Positions 15,201 to 25,019 of a stretch of 64,000 nt of DNA are shown piece by piece. The stretch covers positions 1,178,001 to 1,242,000 of the forward strand of contig JADKAF010000001.1 of NCBI GenBank assembly GCA_016719295.1. The letters run 5' to 3'. The notes under the pieces were generated by a model. That model saw only the letters and a list, made by a program, of their open reading frames with translations, ran no database searches and was not told where the DNA came from. This DNA comes from Planctomycetota bacterium (GTDB taxonomy: Bacteria; Planctomycetota; UBA1135; JADKAF01). Position 1 is the stretch's first letter. Every line of letters starts with the position of its first letter. A program made the position numbers and the translations under genes.

Positions 15201-17680
15201 TCGAGCTCGAGATCCTGCCCCGGCCGCGCGCGTTGCGCCGGCCAGGCACAGGCGAGATAGGGCCCCTCTGGTGCGATGGTCGCACGCGCGGTGCCGGTCA
15301 CCGCGCGCCCGCCGGGCTCGTAGCCGGTCGCCGTGATCTCGAGATCGACGGGCTGGCGCGGCAACGCGCGCTCCTCAAGCTCCAACGCGAAGCGCGCGAG
15401 TCCCTGCGCGTCGGTCCGCGTCTCCTCCAGCTCTTGCGCGGCGGGCAGCTCGCGCGCGGCGATCGGCGGCGCGAACGCGAAGCGCGCGTCGGACGGCGGG
15501 CGGAACGCGCTCGGCCGCAGCTGGAGACGTGCCGTCGTGCGGAGCTGGCTCGCCGCGCCGCCGCTCAATCGTTCGATGCGGGCGAGCGCGAAGAGCTCGA
15601 GCTCACCCGGGTCCAGCAACGGAGCCGGCAGGCTCACGCCGACGCGCAGTCGATCGGGACGGAAGTCCTCGACCCCGACCTCGGTCGCGCCGAGCTCGTG
15701 GTCAGCGCGGTCGTGCACGCGCAGCCGGTAGCGCCCCGTCGGCGCCTCCGCCGCGAGATTGAAGCGCCCCTCGAACCAGCCCTGCGCTCCGACCGCCAGC
15801 GCCGCGTGCGCGACGGCCTTGCCGTCGGGGCGCTCGAGCCGCGCTTGCAGCTCGAGCGCGGAGCGGACCGCGCCGTGCTCGTCGCGCAGCCATCCGCCGA
15901 AGCGCAGCGCCTCCCCGGGCCGCACGAGTCCGCGCTCGACGAAGACGAAGGCATCCACGCCCTCGCGCCAAGGACGACCGGCCGCATCGCGCTCGCTCGC
16001 CGCGGCGTGTGCCTCGAGCTCGAGGAACGCGAGATCGTCGCCGCGCCGCGCGAACGCGATCCACCCGCCGGAGCTGCCCCGCGCATCGAGCCCTTGCAGA
16101 AGAACCTTGCCGAGCGCATCCGTGCGGCCGCGCGCGAGCACTTGATCGCTCGCCGAGCGGATCTCCACCTCCACCTCGGGCGCGGGTCGTCCCGCGCCGA
16201 TCTCGGTGACCCAGAGCAGCGCTTCGCGCTCGCTGCGACGAGCGGTGATGGCGAGATCGGTCGCCGTGACGACCCGCCCCGTGCTGTGCCAGGAACGCGG
16301 ATCGCGCACGCGGACGAAGTAGGTGCCGCGTACACCGCCATCGGCCGCGCGAGCCGAGAGCCAGCTCTCGAGCTCGACGGCGAGGCGTGTCGGGCGATTG
16401 CGCACGAGCGCGGGCCGCAGCTCGAGCTCGCCCGCCGGCTCGCCCAGATAGTCCGAGAAGTCGTGCGCGTCGTGCTCGCGCGACCAATTCGCGATCTGGT
16501 TCGGGAAGAGGCGCCACGCGCGCAGCTCGAGCTCCGGCGTATTGCAGAGCTCGAGCTCGAGTTCCTTGCGGCCGGAGGCCAGGAGCACCGCGCCGCTGCT
16601 CGCGAACGCGATGCTCGGCGCGAGATCCGGCAGCTCGAACCAATCGTCGATCGCGGTGGGCAGCGTGCGGCCATCGAGGCCGGGCAGTCCCGCGGCGAAG
16701 CGCAGCTTGATCCGCTCCCCCGGGCCGAACGCGCCTCGCACGACGAAGCCATCCCACGCGCTCGACAGCGCGAGCTCGCGCGGTGGCTCGCAGCTCACGT
16801 GCTCGCGCGCTCGTTCGAGATCGATCTCGCCACCGAGGCGCACATGGAACGCGAAGCGCCCGCCTTCCTCGAACGGCTCGGCGCCGCCGTAGTCGAGGTG
16901 CGGATCGAGGCGCAGCGCGACGCGGCTCTCCTCACCGGCGATCTGGCCTTCGCGCGGAGCGACGCCCGCCCGGACGAGCAGCGTGAAGCGCGGCTCGTGG
17001 TCGCTCGTCAGCGGCGGTAGCTCGAAGAGCGCGTACGACAGATCGTGCTCATGGTTCGCCCTGCCGAGCTCCAACAGGCGCGCGGCGCCGTCGGCGGCGT
17101 GCACGAGCTCCACGCGCGAGCGCAGGCTCTCGAGCTCGATCGGCTGATCGAAGCGCAGGTCGAGGCGCACGCGGTGCGCGTCGATCACCTTCGCAGCGGT
17201 ATGCAGCAGGCGCGGTCCGCTGGAAGGGCAATCCAGCGCGAGCGCGGGAGCGCCGCGGCCTCCGGCGTCGGTCCACCCTGCGCCGAGATGGACGCGATAG
17301 GCCGTCGCCGGACGCGCGGGCCGCTCGGCGCGGAAGCGCAGGCAGCGCGCCCCCACCAGGAACCACTGCCCTTCGAGCGACGGCTCGAGCCGCGGCGCGC
17401 CGGGCCCTTCGAGCTCGAGTTCCGCCCTCCGCACGCGCACCGTTTCCGGCGGGCGCAGATCGACTCCGAGCTTCCACTCGAGCTCGGTGGGACCGACCCA
17501 GCGTGCGCTGCCCGCGAAGCTCGCCTCGGCGGCTTGCACTTCGGAGCCGAAGGCCAGCCACGCTCCCAGCGAGCTGGATCGACCCAAGAAATAGCAATTG
17601 AAGAGAAGGGAGCCGCCGAGCAGCGCGAGCAGAACCGGGGTGGTCCGCGCGGCAGCGCGGGTGCGGAGGGAACGGAGCAT
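12266..17680 (-). CDS. Bacterial alpha-2-macroglobulin (YfhM-like), thioester-containing
   Basis: The protein has 1804 residues: an N-terminal signal anchor (TPVLLALLGGSLLFNCYFLG), serial beta-sandwich macroglobulin domains, and a C-terminal helical thioester domain with the intact motif PWGCLEQ (Cys1354 to Gln1357). These proteins trap attacking proteases when cleavage exposes the thioester. In Gram-negative bacteria they pair with PBP1C, thought to repair damaged peptidoglycan at the same site. Length is close to the long E. coli type (about 1650). The Cys in the leader is preceded by Asn, so a canonical lipobox is absent; anchoring by an uncleaved helix is more likely. ATG 17680 is supported by a strong AGGAGGTG ribosome-binding site. 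It is followed directly by pbpC. Confidence 0.93.
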   Translation of the reverse strand: MLRSLRTRAAARTTPVLLALLGGSLLFNCYFLGRSSSLGAWLAFGSEVQAAEASFAGSARWVGPTELEWKLGVDLRPPETVRVRRAELELEGPGAPRLEPSLEGQWFLVGARCLRFRAERPARPATAYRVHLGAGWTDAGGRGAPALALDCPSSGPRLLHTAAKVIDAHRVRLDLRFDQPIELESLRSRVELVHAADGAARLLELGRANHEHDLSYALFELPPLTSDHEPRFTLLVRAGVAPREGQIAGEESRVALRLDPHLDYGGAEPFEEGGRFAFHVRLGGEIDLERAREHVSCEPPRELALSSAWDGFVVRGAFGPGERIKLRFAAGLPGLDGRTLPTAIDDWFELPDLAPSIAFASSGAVLLASGRKELELELCNTPELELRAWRLFPNQIANWSREHDAHDFSDYLGEPAGELELRPALVRNRPTRLAVELESWLSARAADGGVRGTYFVRVRDPRSWHSTGRVVTATDLAITARRSEREALLWVTEIGAGRPAPEVEVEIRSASDQVLARGRTDALGKVLLQGLDARGSSGGWIAFARRGDDLAFLELEAHAAASERDAAGRPWREGVDAFVFVERGLVRPGEALRFGGWLRDEHGAVRSALELQARLERPDGKAVAHAALAVGAQGWFEGRFNLAAEAPTGRYRLRVHDRADHELGATEVGVEDFRPDRLRVGVSLPAPLLDPGELELFALARIERLSGGAASQLRTTARLQLRPSAFRPPSDARFAFAPPIAARELPAAQELEETRTDAQGLARFALELEERALPRQPVDLEITATGYEPGGRAVTGTARATIAPEGPYLACAWPAQRARPGQDLELEVASFTREGKPAALDAAELLVERLQRSWVLRRSEGGAVWESVDQVVSRHAQRVALASGSSRALVPGAHLLGRVRWSVRAFGGAAAVSAHGELEIGGGSDEAPPEEISLAFEPASCAPGAEVALRCSAPFGGSALLTLEGAGFHEARVLELPSGESRVALQLDPRWRPTVHAALSIVRAHPSGGATARAIGRAKLSVLPAAAPQLELVHLERVRPGEVLDLEVRARGAVAGDEVALWAIDEAVLALSGEELPDPRGYFFGAKSGRFETRDPFARLLPELGDEIPRANGAVGGDEDRSGEFLLQSRARPERESLLGAWIGRLELDAAGRARLALPAAARTGALRLVALLATREDFARAESSVAVRDELELELALPGALAPGDRLEVPIALRARELASAGELTLELRGEGGLALRGEARMQGRIERDGEAVLWCALEAREGSASGAANPGALHVRVEVGGTVREGVARTVVRRAEAPQLRRGALRVERTARWAPADELSPLPRGLELELASAPWIGLEPALRELIAYPWGCLEQVLSRARPLLELEAFAAIGALGELDAARARAIVQSTLDRLLDYEAEDGGLALWPGSRESYGWGSLAALDFALLARARGHVVDEALMRRLVVWCERRAASRADALERCAAIEVLARAGRDPVRWLEALRARGDELEPEARAILARAFGVVGRLEEARELLPGEPPPPRGVRERGGALRSDLRATAQWLLAALELERSPAACSAALLALCDAVRAGEVSSTQDGAWVLRAIARAAVAAPASSAETRVELRVPGASPRSFALAPGEVERVLLDVPTDAVLELVADGGAVYAAWTLRGFPRAASSAERVDGVRVARRWLAPNGAELEGGIAAGDLVLVELQFECAERCENAIAIDPLPAGFEIENPRLKTRDQRPLEELPTSYGVELAPQRVERLADRLALFADLPAGKSRWRYLVRAVQPGSFSQAPLEVQAAYDPRFGGRSPASRVEVRR

Positions 17681-18028
17681 CTACACCTCCTCTCACCCGC
17701 GCGGACGTACCGGGGGCGAGAAGATCGGAGGTCGAGGTCGGACGGAAGCAGGACCGAGCGCGGCTCTGGCGAGGGAGCGCGGGTCCCGCGTGTTCCCATT
17801 CCTAGGGGCTGAGCACGATTCCAACCCCTAGATGTTGCGCGTACTGTGCCGTCCCCGCCGACGCGCAGCAAGGGGCCTCCGGCGCCGAGAGCGCGTTCTC
17901 CGCCCCGCGCTCGCCGCGGAGCGCCTCTCGACGTAAGTGCTCGCGCGAGAGACGCTCTTGTGGCCTCTCCTGCCGAGCCGCTCCGCACGCGGCCCCCTCC
18001 CGTTCGTATCCCTCCCGAGATCGACGCC
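17681..18028. promoter_or_regulatory. Divergent intergenic region with an inverted repeat
   Basis: This 348-nt spacer separates the divergent A2M operon and the helical-repeat gene. It holds the A2M ribosome-binding site and an inverted repeat CTAGGGG (17802-17808) / CCCCTAG (17825-17831) with a 16-nt spacer, which could be an operator. An open frame from 17846 extends into the downstream gene but looks non-coding upstream of the signal peptide. No clear -35/-10 pair was found. Confidence 0.4.
17684..17691 (-). promoter_or_regulatory. Strong ribosome-binding site of the A2M gene
   Basis: On the minus strand AGGAGGTG lies with 5 nt between AGGAGG and the ATG at 17680. This fixes the A2M start, and it is one of the few near-perfect Shine-Dalgarno sequences in the window. 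Confidence 0.8.
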
Positions 18029-18994
18029 ATGGAACGCACCGGCTACCTCCCGCAGCTCCTCCTCCCTCTCGCTCTGCTCCTCGGCGCCGCGCTCCCGGCC
18101 CGGACCGGTCGAGCCCAGGATCCTGCGCCGGCCGCGACGCCGCCGGCCGCCGTCGCCCAAGACGCCGCGACTTCGCCGCTCGAAGTGCTGAAGAAGGCGA
18201 CTCCCGAGGAGCTGCCGAAGGCGCTGCGCGCGTTCGTCGAGGACCAGATCTCCTCGAACGCGATCTTCGCCGGCCAGTACGCCGAGCTGAAGCAGGTCGC
18301 CGGCTGCGAAGCGCTGATCCTCGAGTGGATCTCGCGCCCGCCCACCGGTACCAGCCGCACGCCGTTCCGCACCGCCTGCGTGCGCGCGACGCGCGACGTC
18401 GTGGAGAAAGCGAGCGAGGAGCTCCTCGCAAAGCTGAACAAGATCGCCGCAGCTAGCTATGAGTCCGGCGAGCTCCGCCAGGAGTGCGCTTACGCGCTCG
18501 CGCAGTTCGGGCAGCGCCAGCTCATCGACGCGCGCATCACCGAGCTGGAGAAGGTCGCGCAGAGCGAGGACGTGATGCAGCGCGGCCCGGCGCTGCAAGG
18601 GCTGGCCGAGGTCCGCTATCACCTGCGCGAGTTCTCGGCGGCCGCCGCGGCACACGAGAGCTTCCTCGCCCTGGTCGAGAGCAAGAAGCTGCCGATCCAG
18701 GAGGAGGCGCAGCCGACGCTCTTCTACAACGCGGCCTGCTCGCACGCGCTCGCGGGCGACAAGGAGAAGGCGCTCGCGCGCGTCGCGAACGCGCTGGAGG
18801 CGTGGAAGAAGCAGGGCGCGATCCCCCGCCGCCTGATCGAGACGGACATGGATCTCCGCAGCCTGCGCGACGACCCCAAGTTCAAGGAGCTGCTCGCGAG
18901 CTACCTGCCGGCGCCGAGCCCGGCCAAGAAGCCGGAGCCCGCGAAGGGCGAAGCCGGCGGCGGCATGTTCTTCGGGAACGGCACCGGCCACTGA
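18029..18994 (+). CDS. Secreted helical-repeat (TPR-like) protein
   Basis: The protein has 321 residues with a signal peptide (YLPQLLLPLALLLGAALP, then A-Q), an Ala/Pro-rich linker, and alpha-helical pairs resembling HEAT/TPR repeats from about residue 55 to 300. The AACSHALAGDKEKALARVANAL segment is a recognisable TPR, and the ending DMDLRSLRDDPKFKELL matches the C-terminal cap common in secreted TPR proteins. The last 25 residues are low-complexity (Pro/Lys/Gly). It is probably a periplasmic or surface scaffold; partner unknown. ATG 18029 was chosen because it starts the signal peptide. Confidence 0.7.
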   Translation: MERTGYLPQLLLPLALLLGAALPARTGRAQDPAPAATPPAAVAQDAATSPLEVLKKATPEELPKALRAFVEDQISSNAIFAGQYAELKQVAGCEALILEWISRPPTGTSRTPFRTACVRATRDVVEKASEELLAKLNKIAAASYESGELRQECAYALAQFGQRQLIDARITELEKVAQSEDVMQRGPALQGLAEVRYHLREFSAAAAAHESFLALVESKKLPIQEEAQPTLFYNAACSHALAGDKEKALARVANALEAWKKQGAIPRRLIETDMDLRSLRDDPKFKELLASYLPAPSPAKKPEPAKGEAGGGMFFGNGTGH

Positions 18995-19079
18995 GAGCGT
19001 CGCCGCTTTCTCGTTCGGTCGGGGGGCGCGCCGACCGAAGGCTAGAGCGAAGCTGCCCTCGCCTACCCCTTTTCATCGC

Positions 19080-20811
19080 ATGAATCGCCGTCGCGCCATT
19101 GCCTGGCTGGGAGCTGTGCTGGCGGCGCTCTGGTTCTTCGGAGCGATGGGCGCGGGGCGCTTCGTCGACTGCTTCCAGCCGGCGGACTACGTGTGGCTCA
19201 TGGCGGGCCGCGACATGCTCGAGGACCCCGCCTCGGCCTGGAGCGCGCCGTGGGTCGCGTACTGGCGCCCCGTCACCAAGGCCTTCTTCGCGGGCGCGGC
19301 CTGGATCCTCGGCGCCGAGGCTCCTTCCTATGTCTCGCTGGCGCTGCTGCTGCACGTCCTGAACGGGCTGCTGATCGCCGACATCGCGCTCAAGTTCCGC
19401 GCCGGCCCGTTCGCCGCCGCGATCGGCTCGTTTTGCTTCCTGCTCGGCCGGCATCACATGGTGGTGCTGGACTCGGTCGCGGGCCTCAGCGTGCTGCTCC
19501 CGGCCTTCCTCGGGCTCGCGGGACTGCGTCTCTCGATCGCGCGCGGCACCGGCGCGCACGTGGCCGCGATCTTCGTGCTCGCCGCGGCGCTGTGGGCGCG
19601 CGAGACCTACGCCGCGCTGCCGCTCGTCGTGATCTTGCTGCTGCCCGGCGAGGAGCGCGGCTGGGCGCATCTCACGCCGCGCTTCGCCTTGAGCCTCGCG
19701 ATCCTCTCGGCGGGCTACGTGTGCATCCGTCTGCTCTGGCAGGGCAGCGTCGCCGAGGTCGCGCAGATCGAGCTGGAGCGCGCCGTCGACGGCAGCCCCG
19801 CGGGCTTGCTCACCAACCTGTGGGCCTTGCTGCGCGTCGCGACGATACCGCCGCGCCACGTGAACCCCGACGGCTTCTGGGTGGCGTTGCTCTTCTTGCT
19901 GATGCTGCTCTCGTTCAGCACGCATCTCAAGATCTCGCGCCATCGCATCCTGCGCCTGCTCTTCGGCGCGCTGCTCGTGTTCCTGCCGTCGGCGTTGCTG
20001 CGCCCGCACGGAGCACACGAGGCGATCGCGTTCGCCGAGCCCCATCATCTCTACGCGCCCGCGGGCTTCGTCGCGATCGCCGTATGCTTGCTGATCACGC
20101 TGCGGCCGACCGACCAGCGCGCCAACGGCGAAGGCTACGAAGAGACCTGCATGCGCGCGATCGGCGAGCTCCTGACGCTCGTGCTGCTCCTCGTGGTGGC
20201 GTTCCGCAACGCCGACACCTTCTTCGCCCGCGCGGAGATGAACCGCGAGAGAGCGCGCGCGACGGCCGATCAGCTACAGACCCTGGTGCCGTGGATCGAG
20301 GCCTCGGAGCCCGGCCGCCCGCTGCTGCTCGTGCGGCAGCGCCGCGACGGTGTCCCGTCCTTCCCCGGCGAGACAAGCGCTGCGCCAATTCGCCGAGTGG
20401 ACCCGGGCGGGTCGAGGCCCGGACCTCACCGTCCTCGAGTCCTTCGAGGCGCCGCGTTTGCGCGAGCTGGACGCCCTGCCGCGCCGGCAGTGGGTCGCGG
20501 CGCTGCGGCCGGGTATCCAGGAGCTCGCGCCGTTCTTCTGGAGCGCGCAGCAGAAGGCCTATGTCGGCGCCGTGCCGTCGAGCGGGCGCTGGATGGCGCT
20601 CGCCGCCGCGTCGCGAGACGCCGCGTCGGCGGAGTTCACGCTGCAGGGCCGCGAGCATTGGCTCGACTGGTCGCCGCGCGAGGCCTACGGCTCCGAGCTC
20701 TCCGTCGTGCTCGAGCCGATCGAGCTCTCCGCCGAGAGCAGCTCGCGCATCACGCCGCGTCAGCCCGGTCTGATCCCGCCTTCCGAGCTGTTGCTGCTGC
20801 TGAAGCCGTGA
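19080..20811 (+). pseudogene. GT-C-like membrane protein, broken by one frameshift near 20363
   Basis: An N-terminal frame (ATG 19080, through about 20370) encodes about 430 residues with some ten transmembrane helices and an early loop carrying PADYVW and YWRPVTK, as in Tmtc-like GT-C proteins. The C-terminal soluble domain continues one base out of frame (RQALRQFAEWTR ... PPSELLLLLKP) and stops at 20811. Removing one C from the CCCC run at 20363-20366 would rejoin the frames as SFPARQALRQF. The coding quality is good on both sides, so this is either a recent mutation or a homopolymer sequencing error. It overlaps the next gene by 4 nt (GTGA). The restored product would have about 576 residues; role probably polyprenyl-phosphate-dependent sugar transfer. 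Confidence 0.7.
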
Positions 20812-22688
20812 ACCTGCGCCGCCTCTTCGTGCGCCTCGCGCCCTTCGCGATCCTCCTCCCGGCGCTCGCGTTCCTGCTGCTGCAGCTCGTGCAGAACCAC
20901 GGGCTCGGTCTGCCCCTCGACGACGCGTGGATCCACGGGGCGTACGCGCGCTCCATCGCCGAGGGCCAGCCGTTTCGCCTGAACGCGGGCGACGAGATCT
21001 CCCCGGCTCCTCGGCGCCGCTCTGGACGCTCTTGCTGGCGCCGTTGCACTTCCTCGGCGCGGCCCTCGGGATCGAAGCGCATGCTCGAGCGGTGCTCGCG
21101 GCGCTGCTCCTCGGTCTCGGCTGCGCGCTCGCCGCCGCGTTCGCGCTCGATCGCCTGCTGCGCGCGCTCGAGAGCCGCGATCCGCTGCGGAGCCTCTTGT
21201 TGGTCGTCTTCGCGCTCGCGCCGCGCTGGGTCTGGGGCGCGCTGTCGGGACTGGAGGTCGCGCTCTACACCGCACTCGTGATCGCGGCTCTCGCCGCGCA
21301 TGTGCGCGCGAAGGCCGCCGGGCAGAGCTCCGCGATCGCGTTGCCACTCGCCGCCCTCGCCGGCTGGAGCCGCCCCGAGTGCTTCGTGCTGCCGGTGCTG
21401 CTGCTGCTCGACGCGTGGCTGCTGCCGGCGCGCACGACGCGCGATGCGCCTCGCGCGCCGCGCGCTTGCGGAGGGCGCGGGCTCTCGCTCGCGCTCCTCG
21501 CGATGGCGCTTTATCTCGTGGGCCATTACGCGCTCTACGGTCGCCCGCTGCCGACGACCTTTTACGTGAAAGCGGAGTTCGCCTCTCCGACGGAAGCGCT
21601 CGCCGCGGGCGATCTCTGGCTCGCACTCTCCCGTGCGTCGGAGCAGGCGGGGCGACAGCTGCTCGCATGCGTGGCCTTCTTCCCGGCGCAGATCGCGCTG
21701 CTCTGCCCGTGGATCTTCTGCGGCGCGCGCGCCGCGCTCTCGACGCGCTCGCGCGCCGGATCCGCGCTGGTGCTGCTCGCGGTGCTCTTCCCGCTGCTAC
21801 AAGGCGCGGTGAAGTTCCACTACCCCGAGATCCAGGTCGGGCGCTACCTCTGGCATCAGCTCGTGCCGGTCTTCACGCTCGCCGCCCTCGGCTTGCAAGG
21901 CTCTCTCGACGCCGCGCGCGTGCGCTCTCGCTGGGGCCTCTTTCTCTGCGGCGGCGCCGCGCTCGCCGCCGTACTGGTCGCGGTGCAGAGCGCGATCCTC
22001 GCCGACGTGAGCGATGGAGCGCTGCTCGCGACAACGCGGTTCGTGCTCTGGAACCACATCGACCCGCAGTACCTGACGGCGTCCTTCGGCTTCTACACGC
22101 GCACGAGCGGCGCGCTGGCAGCGCTGGCGCTAGGCCTCGGCCTGCTCGGCCTCCTTTCCGGAGCGACGCTTTCGGGCAGCACGCAACGCCGCGCGGCGCT
22201 CGGCGCCCTCGCGCTCAGCGTCCTCGCGACCGCGCTCAGCTGCATTCCGCTCGCGCGCCTCGCCGCGAGGAACGTCGCCGAGACGGAAGCCATCCTCGGT
22301 CGCGAGCGCGCACTGGCTCGCGGAGCACGCGCGCGAGGACGACCTCGTCGCGCTGCACGACCTCGGCGCCATCGCCTACTTCGCGCGCTGCCGCATCCTC
22401 GACCTCCAGGGCATCGGCTCGCCGCGCGTGCTGGCGCTGCCGCGCGGCGCCGATGGTCGACGCGTGCTCGCGCCGCTGCTTCTCGCCGAGAAGCCGCGCT
22501 TCTACGCCGGCTTCATCGAATGGCACCTCCACGACTTGATCGGCACGGCTGGGAGTTGGAGCGATCTGCCGCGACCGGGCGAGACTCCCTCCGACTTCCT
22601 CGCGAGGCACTCCATGGCGCGCTTCGATGCCCCGGAGACCGTAACACTCGGGGGCGAGCACTTCTTCATCTTCGCCATCCCTTGGTGA
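20808..22688 (+). pseudogene. GT-C glycosyltransferase-like protein, two frameshifts
   Basis: GTG 20808 overlaps the previous stop (GTGA). The N-terminus has one helix followed by PLDDAWIHGAYARS, the DDxWIHxxYAR signature of a GT-C group whose next conserved block is GSxSPLWTLLLA. That block is present but in another frame: adding one base at the CCCC of 21001-21004 gives GSSAPLWTLLLAP. The membrane domain is then intact to about 22305, where a second break (one base too many near 22301-22310) leads into HWLAEHAREDDLVALHD and the C-terminal soluble domain ending at 22688. The repaired protein would have about 626 residues. The family is clear although the gene is disrupted as read. See the finding on the frameshift cluster. 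Confidence 0.7.
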
Positions 22689-22698
22689 AGAAGCGGCC

Positions 22699-24939
22699 TC
22701 AGCGCAACTCGAGCTCGAACCAATCGAGCTTCGAGCGCCGTGCGAAGCGCGCGCTCCCGTCGCGCGGACGCTCCTCGAAGTAGAACCAGAGGAGCAGCGA
22801 GCGCGAGAGCCGCGCGATCTGCCGGAGGTCTCGAGTGGCGACCTCGCCGAAGCGCACGCGCCCGTCGGCGCCGACCGGCACGCGCAGCGCGGCGTGCGGT
22901 CCCAGCAGGACGAGGTCGAGCGCCGCTGGCCGCTCGACCTCGGCGGGAGCGCGCAGCACCAAGTCCTCGCCACCGAGCGGCACGCGCGCCCCGCGCAGCG
23001 GCGTCGGGCGGGCGAGCTCGGGAACGCGCCGTACGAGCTGCACCGAGCGCACCGCGCGCGCGTCGAGCGGCGGATCGAAGGCGAGCTCGAAACCGCGGAC
23101 GCCGCCGAGCAGCAGATCGTGCGCAAAGAAGAAGAGCGAGCTCGACAGATCGATCTCGAAGACGCTCTCCGCCCCGTCCGCGCGCCCCGCGCCGAAGGCG
23201 ACGGAGAGCGGATCGATCTGCGCTCCGAGACGCGCCTTCAGCTTGGCGAGCTCGGCGTCGGGCAACGGCGAGATCCAGCGCAAGCGGCCACCGCGAGGTG
23301 CTCCCTCCACGCGGACGGCGAGCCCCTCGATCAAGCTCGGTGCCACGAGCTCGAGCTGTAAGCGCGTGGCGAACTCGAAGCGCAGCGCGCCGTCACCGAG
23401 CGCGATCTCGCGCGGCAGCGCCGCTTCCGCGGCGGGATCGCGGCGGTGCTCGTGCAGCGCGTCCCCCGCCGGCAGCAGCAACGGGATCCCGAGCTCGCCC
23501 ACCGCGCGCAGCGGCGTCGCATCGCCGAAGAAGCTCTCCGAGTGCAGCACTTCCTCGAAGGTGCAGCCGAGGCCGAGGAAGGGCGCATCGCGCTCGGCGA
23601 GAGGGAGCTGCGCCAGCGGGAAGAGCGCGTTCGCGTTCCACACCGGTACGCCGTCCTCGCGCCGCGAGGTCGCGATCAGCGCCAGCGGGCGCTCCGCCGT
23701 CGCCTGCGGAAGCCGCTCGGCGAGCGCGTCCCGAAGGGAATCGACGCGCGCCCACCCCGCGCGGTAGGCGCCGAGCTTCTCCTGCGTGCTCGCGGCGCCG
23801 CCGAGGACGACGAGCAGCGCGGCCACGGCGACCGCGCTGCGCTCGAGCGCCGCGCGCGCGGCGCCGAAGGCGAGCGCCCAGAGCAAGGCGCAGGGCGCGG
23901 CGGCTTCGTAGACGAGGCGCAGCCCCCCTTCGTCGAGGCTCGCCGTGAAGCGCCAGGACGGCGCGGCGATGGCGAGCGCCCACAGCAGCGCGCCCAGCGA
24001 GGCCCAGCGACCGCGCGCGCTCCGCGCGCACGCGCCGACCAGCGTGAGGAGCACGACGGCCGACCAGAGCAGCGCGCCCGCGCCGCCGAACCAACGGGGC
24101 GTCGGCGCCCAGACGGCGCGCGCCTTCTCGACCAGCAGCGGCAGCCCTGAGCTCGCTCCGCCGAAGCCTTCGCTGCCGCCGAGGAGCGTGCCGAGGGCGA
24201 AGTAGCGCAGCGCGAAGTAGCCGATCCAGAGCGGCGCGAAGCCCAGGTGCCGAGCGAGGCGCAGGGCGAGCGGTGCTCCCGCTCCGGCCATCAGCTCCAG
24301 AGCCACGAAGGCGGCGGGCAGCGCGACGGCGCCTTCCTTCGCGCCGAGCGCCAGCGCGGCAGCGGCGGCCGCGCACGCCCACGCCGCGCCGCTCGACGTG
24401 CGCAGATGGCGCAGGAAGGCCGCGCATGCGAGCAGCGAGAAGAGCACCTGCGTGCCCGAGACTCGGCCCGCGATCCACGCCGCGGTCTCGACACTCGTCG
24501 GATGGAGCGCGAAGAGCGCGCCGGCGAGCAGCGCCGCGCGCGCCGGAGCGGTCGGAACGAGCCCGGCGGCGAGCAGCGCCACGAGCGCGCTGCAGAGCGC
24601 GTGCGCGACGAGGTTGCTCGCGTGCAGCACCTTCTCCGGATGCGGGAGACCGCAGGCGAGATCGAGCGCGTAGTGCAGCGAGATCAGCGGGCGATAGGTC
24701 GCGCCGCCTTCGGCGCCGAGCCAAGGGCGAGCGAAGTCGGCCAGCACGCCGCGGAGGTCGAGGCGCGGCGTCGCCTCGCGCGGCGAGAGGAAGTAGTTGA
24801 GCTGCAGGTCATCCGAGAGGTAGCCGCCCGACAAAGCCGGCGCGAGCGAGAGCCCGGCGAGCAACGCCGCGGCCAGCGCCGCGCAGAGCACGGCCACGAG
24901 GGCGCGACGCGGCTCGGGGTGGGTTCGCACGGGCGGCAT
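22699..24939 (-). CDS. Multi-pass membrane protein, GT-C/Tmtc-like
   Basis: The protein has 746 residues. An N-terminal helix is followed by a loop with an acidic pair (GGYLSDDLQLNY, about residue 38) and then TYRPLISLHYALD, as in O-mannosyltransferase/Tmtc-like proteins. About ten more helices run to residue 400, including the block LFALHPTSVETAAWIAGRV that is highly typical of that group, and the C-terminal 330 residues are soluble. It probably transfers a sugar from a lipid-phosphate donor; acceptor unknown. ATG 24939 was preferred; TTG 24978 would add 13 residues. It is convergent with the broken GT-C genes and divergent from the YfhO pair. Confidence 0.7.
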   Translation of the reverse strand: MPPVRTHPEPRRALVAVLCAALAAALLAGLSLAPALSGGYLSDDLQLNYFLSPREATPRLDLRGVLADFARPWLGAEGGATYRPLISLHYALDLACGLPHPEKVLHASNLVAHALCSALVALLAAGLVPTAPARAALLAGALFALHPTSVETAAWIAGRVSGTQVLFSLLACAAFLRHLRTSSGAAWACAAAAAALALGAKEGAVALPAAFVALELMAGAGAPLALRLARHLGFAPLWIGYFALRYFALGTLLGGSEGFGGASSGLPLLVEKARAVWAPTPRWFGGAGALLWSAVVLLTLVGACARSARGRWASLGALLWALAIAAPSWRFTASLDEGGLRLVYEAAAPCALLWALAFGAARAALERSAVAVAALLVVLGGAASTQEKLGAYRAGWARVDSLRDALAERLPQATAERPLALIATSRREDGVPVWNANALFPLAQLPLAERDAPFLGLGCTFEEVLHSESFFGDATPLRAVGELGIPLLLPAGDALHEHRRDPAAEAALPREIALGDGALRFEFATRLQLELVAPSLIEGLAVRVEGAPRGGRLRWISPLPDAELAKLKARLGAQIDPLSVAFGAGRADGAESVFEIDLSSSLFFFAHDLLLGGVRGFELAFDPPLDARAVRSVQLVRRVPELARPTPLRGARVPLGGEDLVLRAPAEVERPAALDLVLLGPHAALRVPVGADGRVRFGEVATRDLRQIARLSRSLLLWFYFEERPRDGSARFARRSKLDWFELELR

Positions 24940-25019
24940 GGCGCGAGCATGGCCGCCGAGCTGTCGCGCTTCAAGCACGCCCGCGCGCTCGATGGACGCT
25001 CCGCGCGGGCTCCGGCATC

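Noticed and set aside
9860..17020. A very long open frame (about 2386 codons) on the plus strand opposite A2M and PBP1C
   Set aside because: It is a by-product of high GC and codon bias: Arg/Ala/Glu-rich with no domain, while the opposite strand encodes clear A2M and PBP1C motifs.
17846..18028. Extension of the helical-repeat protein to an upstream ATG
   Set aside because: It would put 61 Arg/Pro-rich residues before a good signal peptide.
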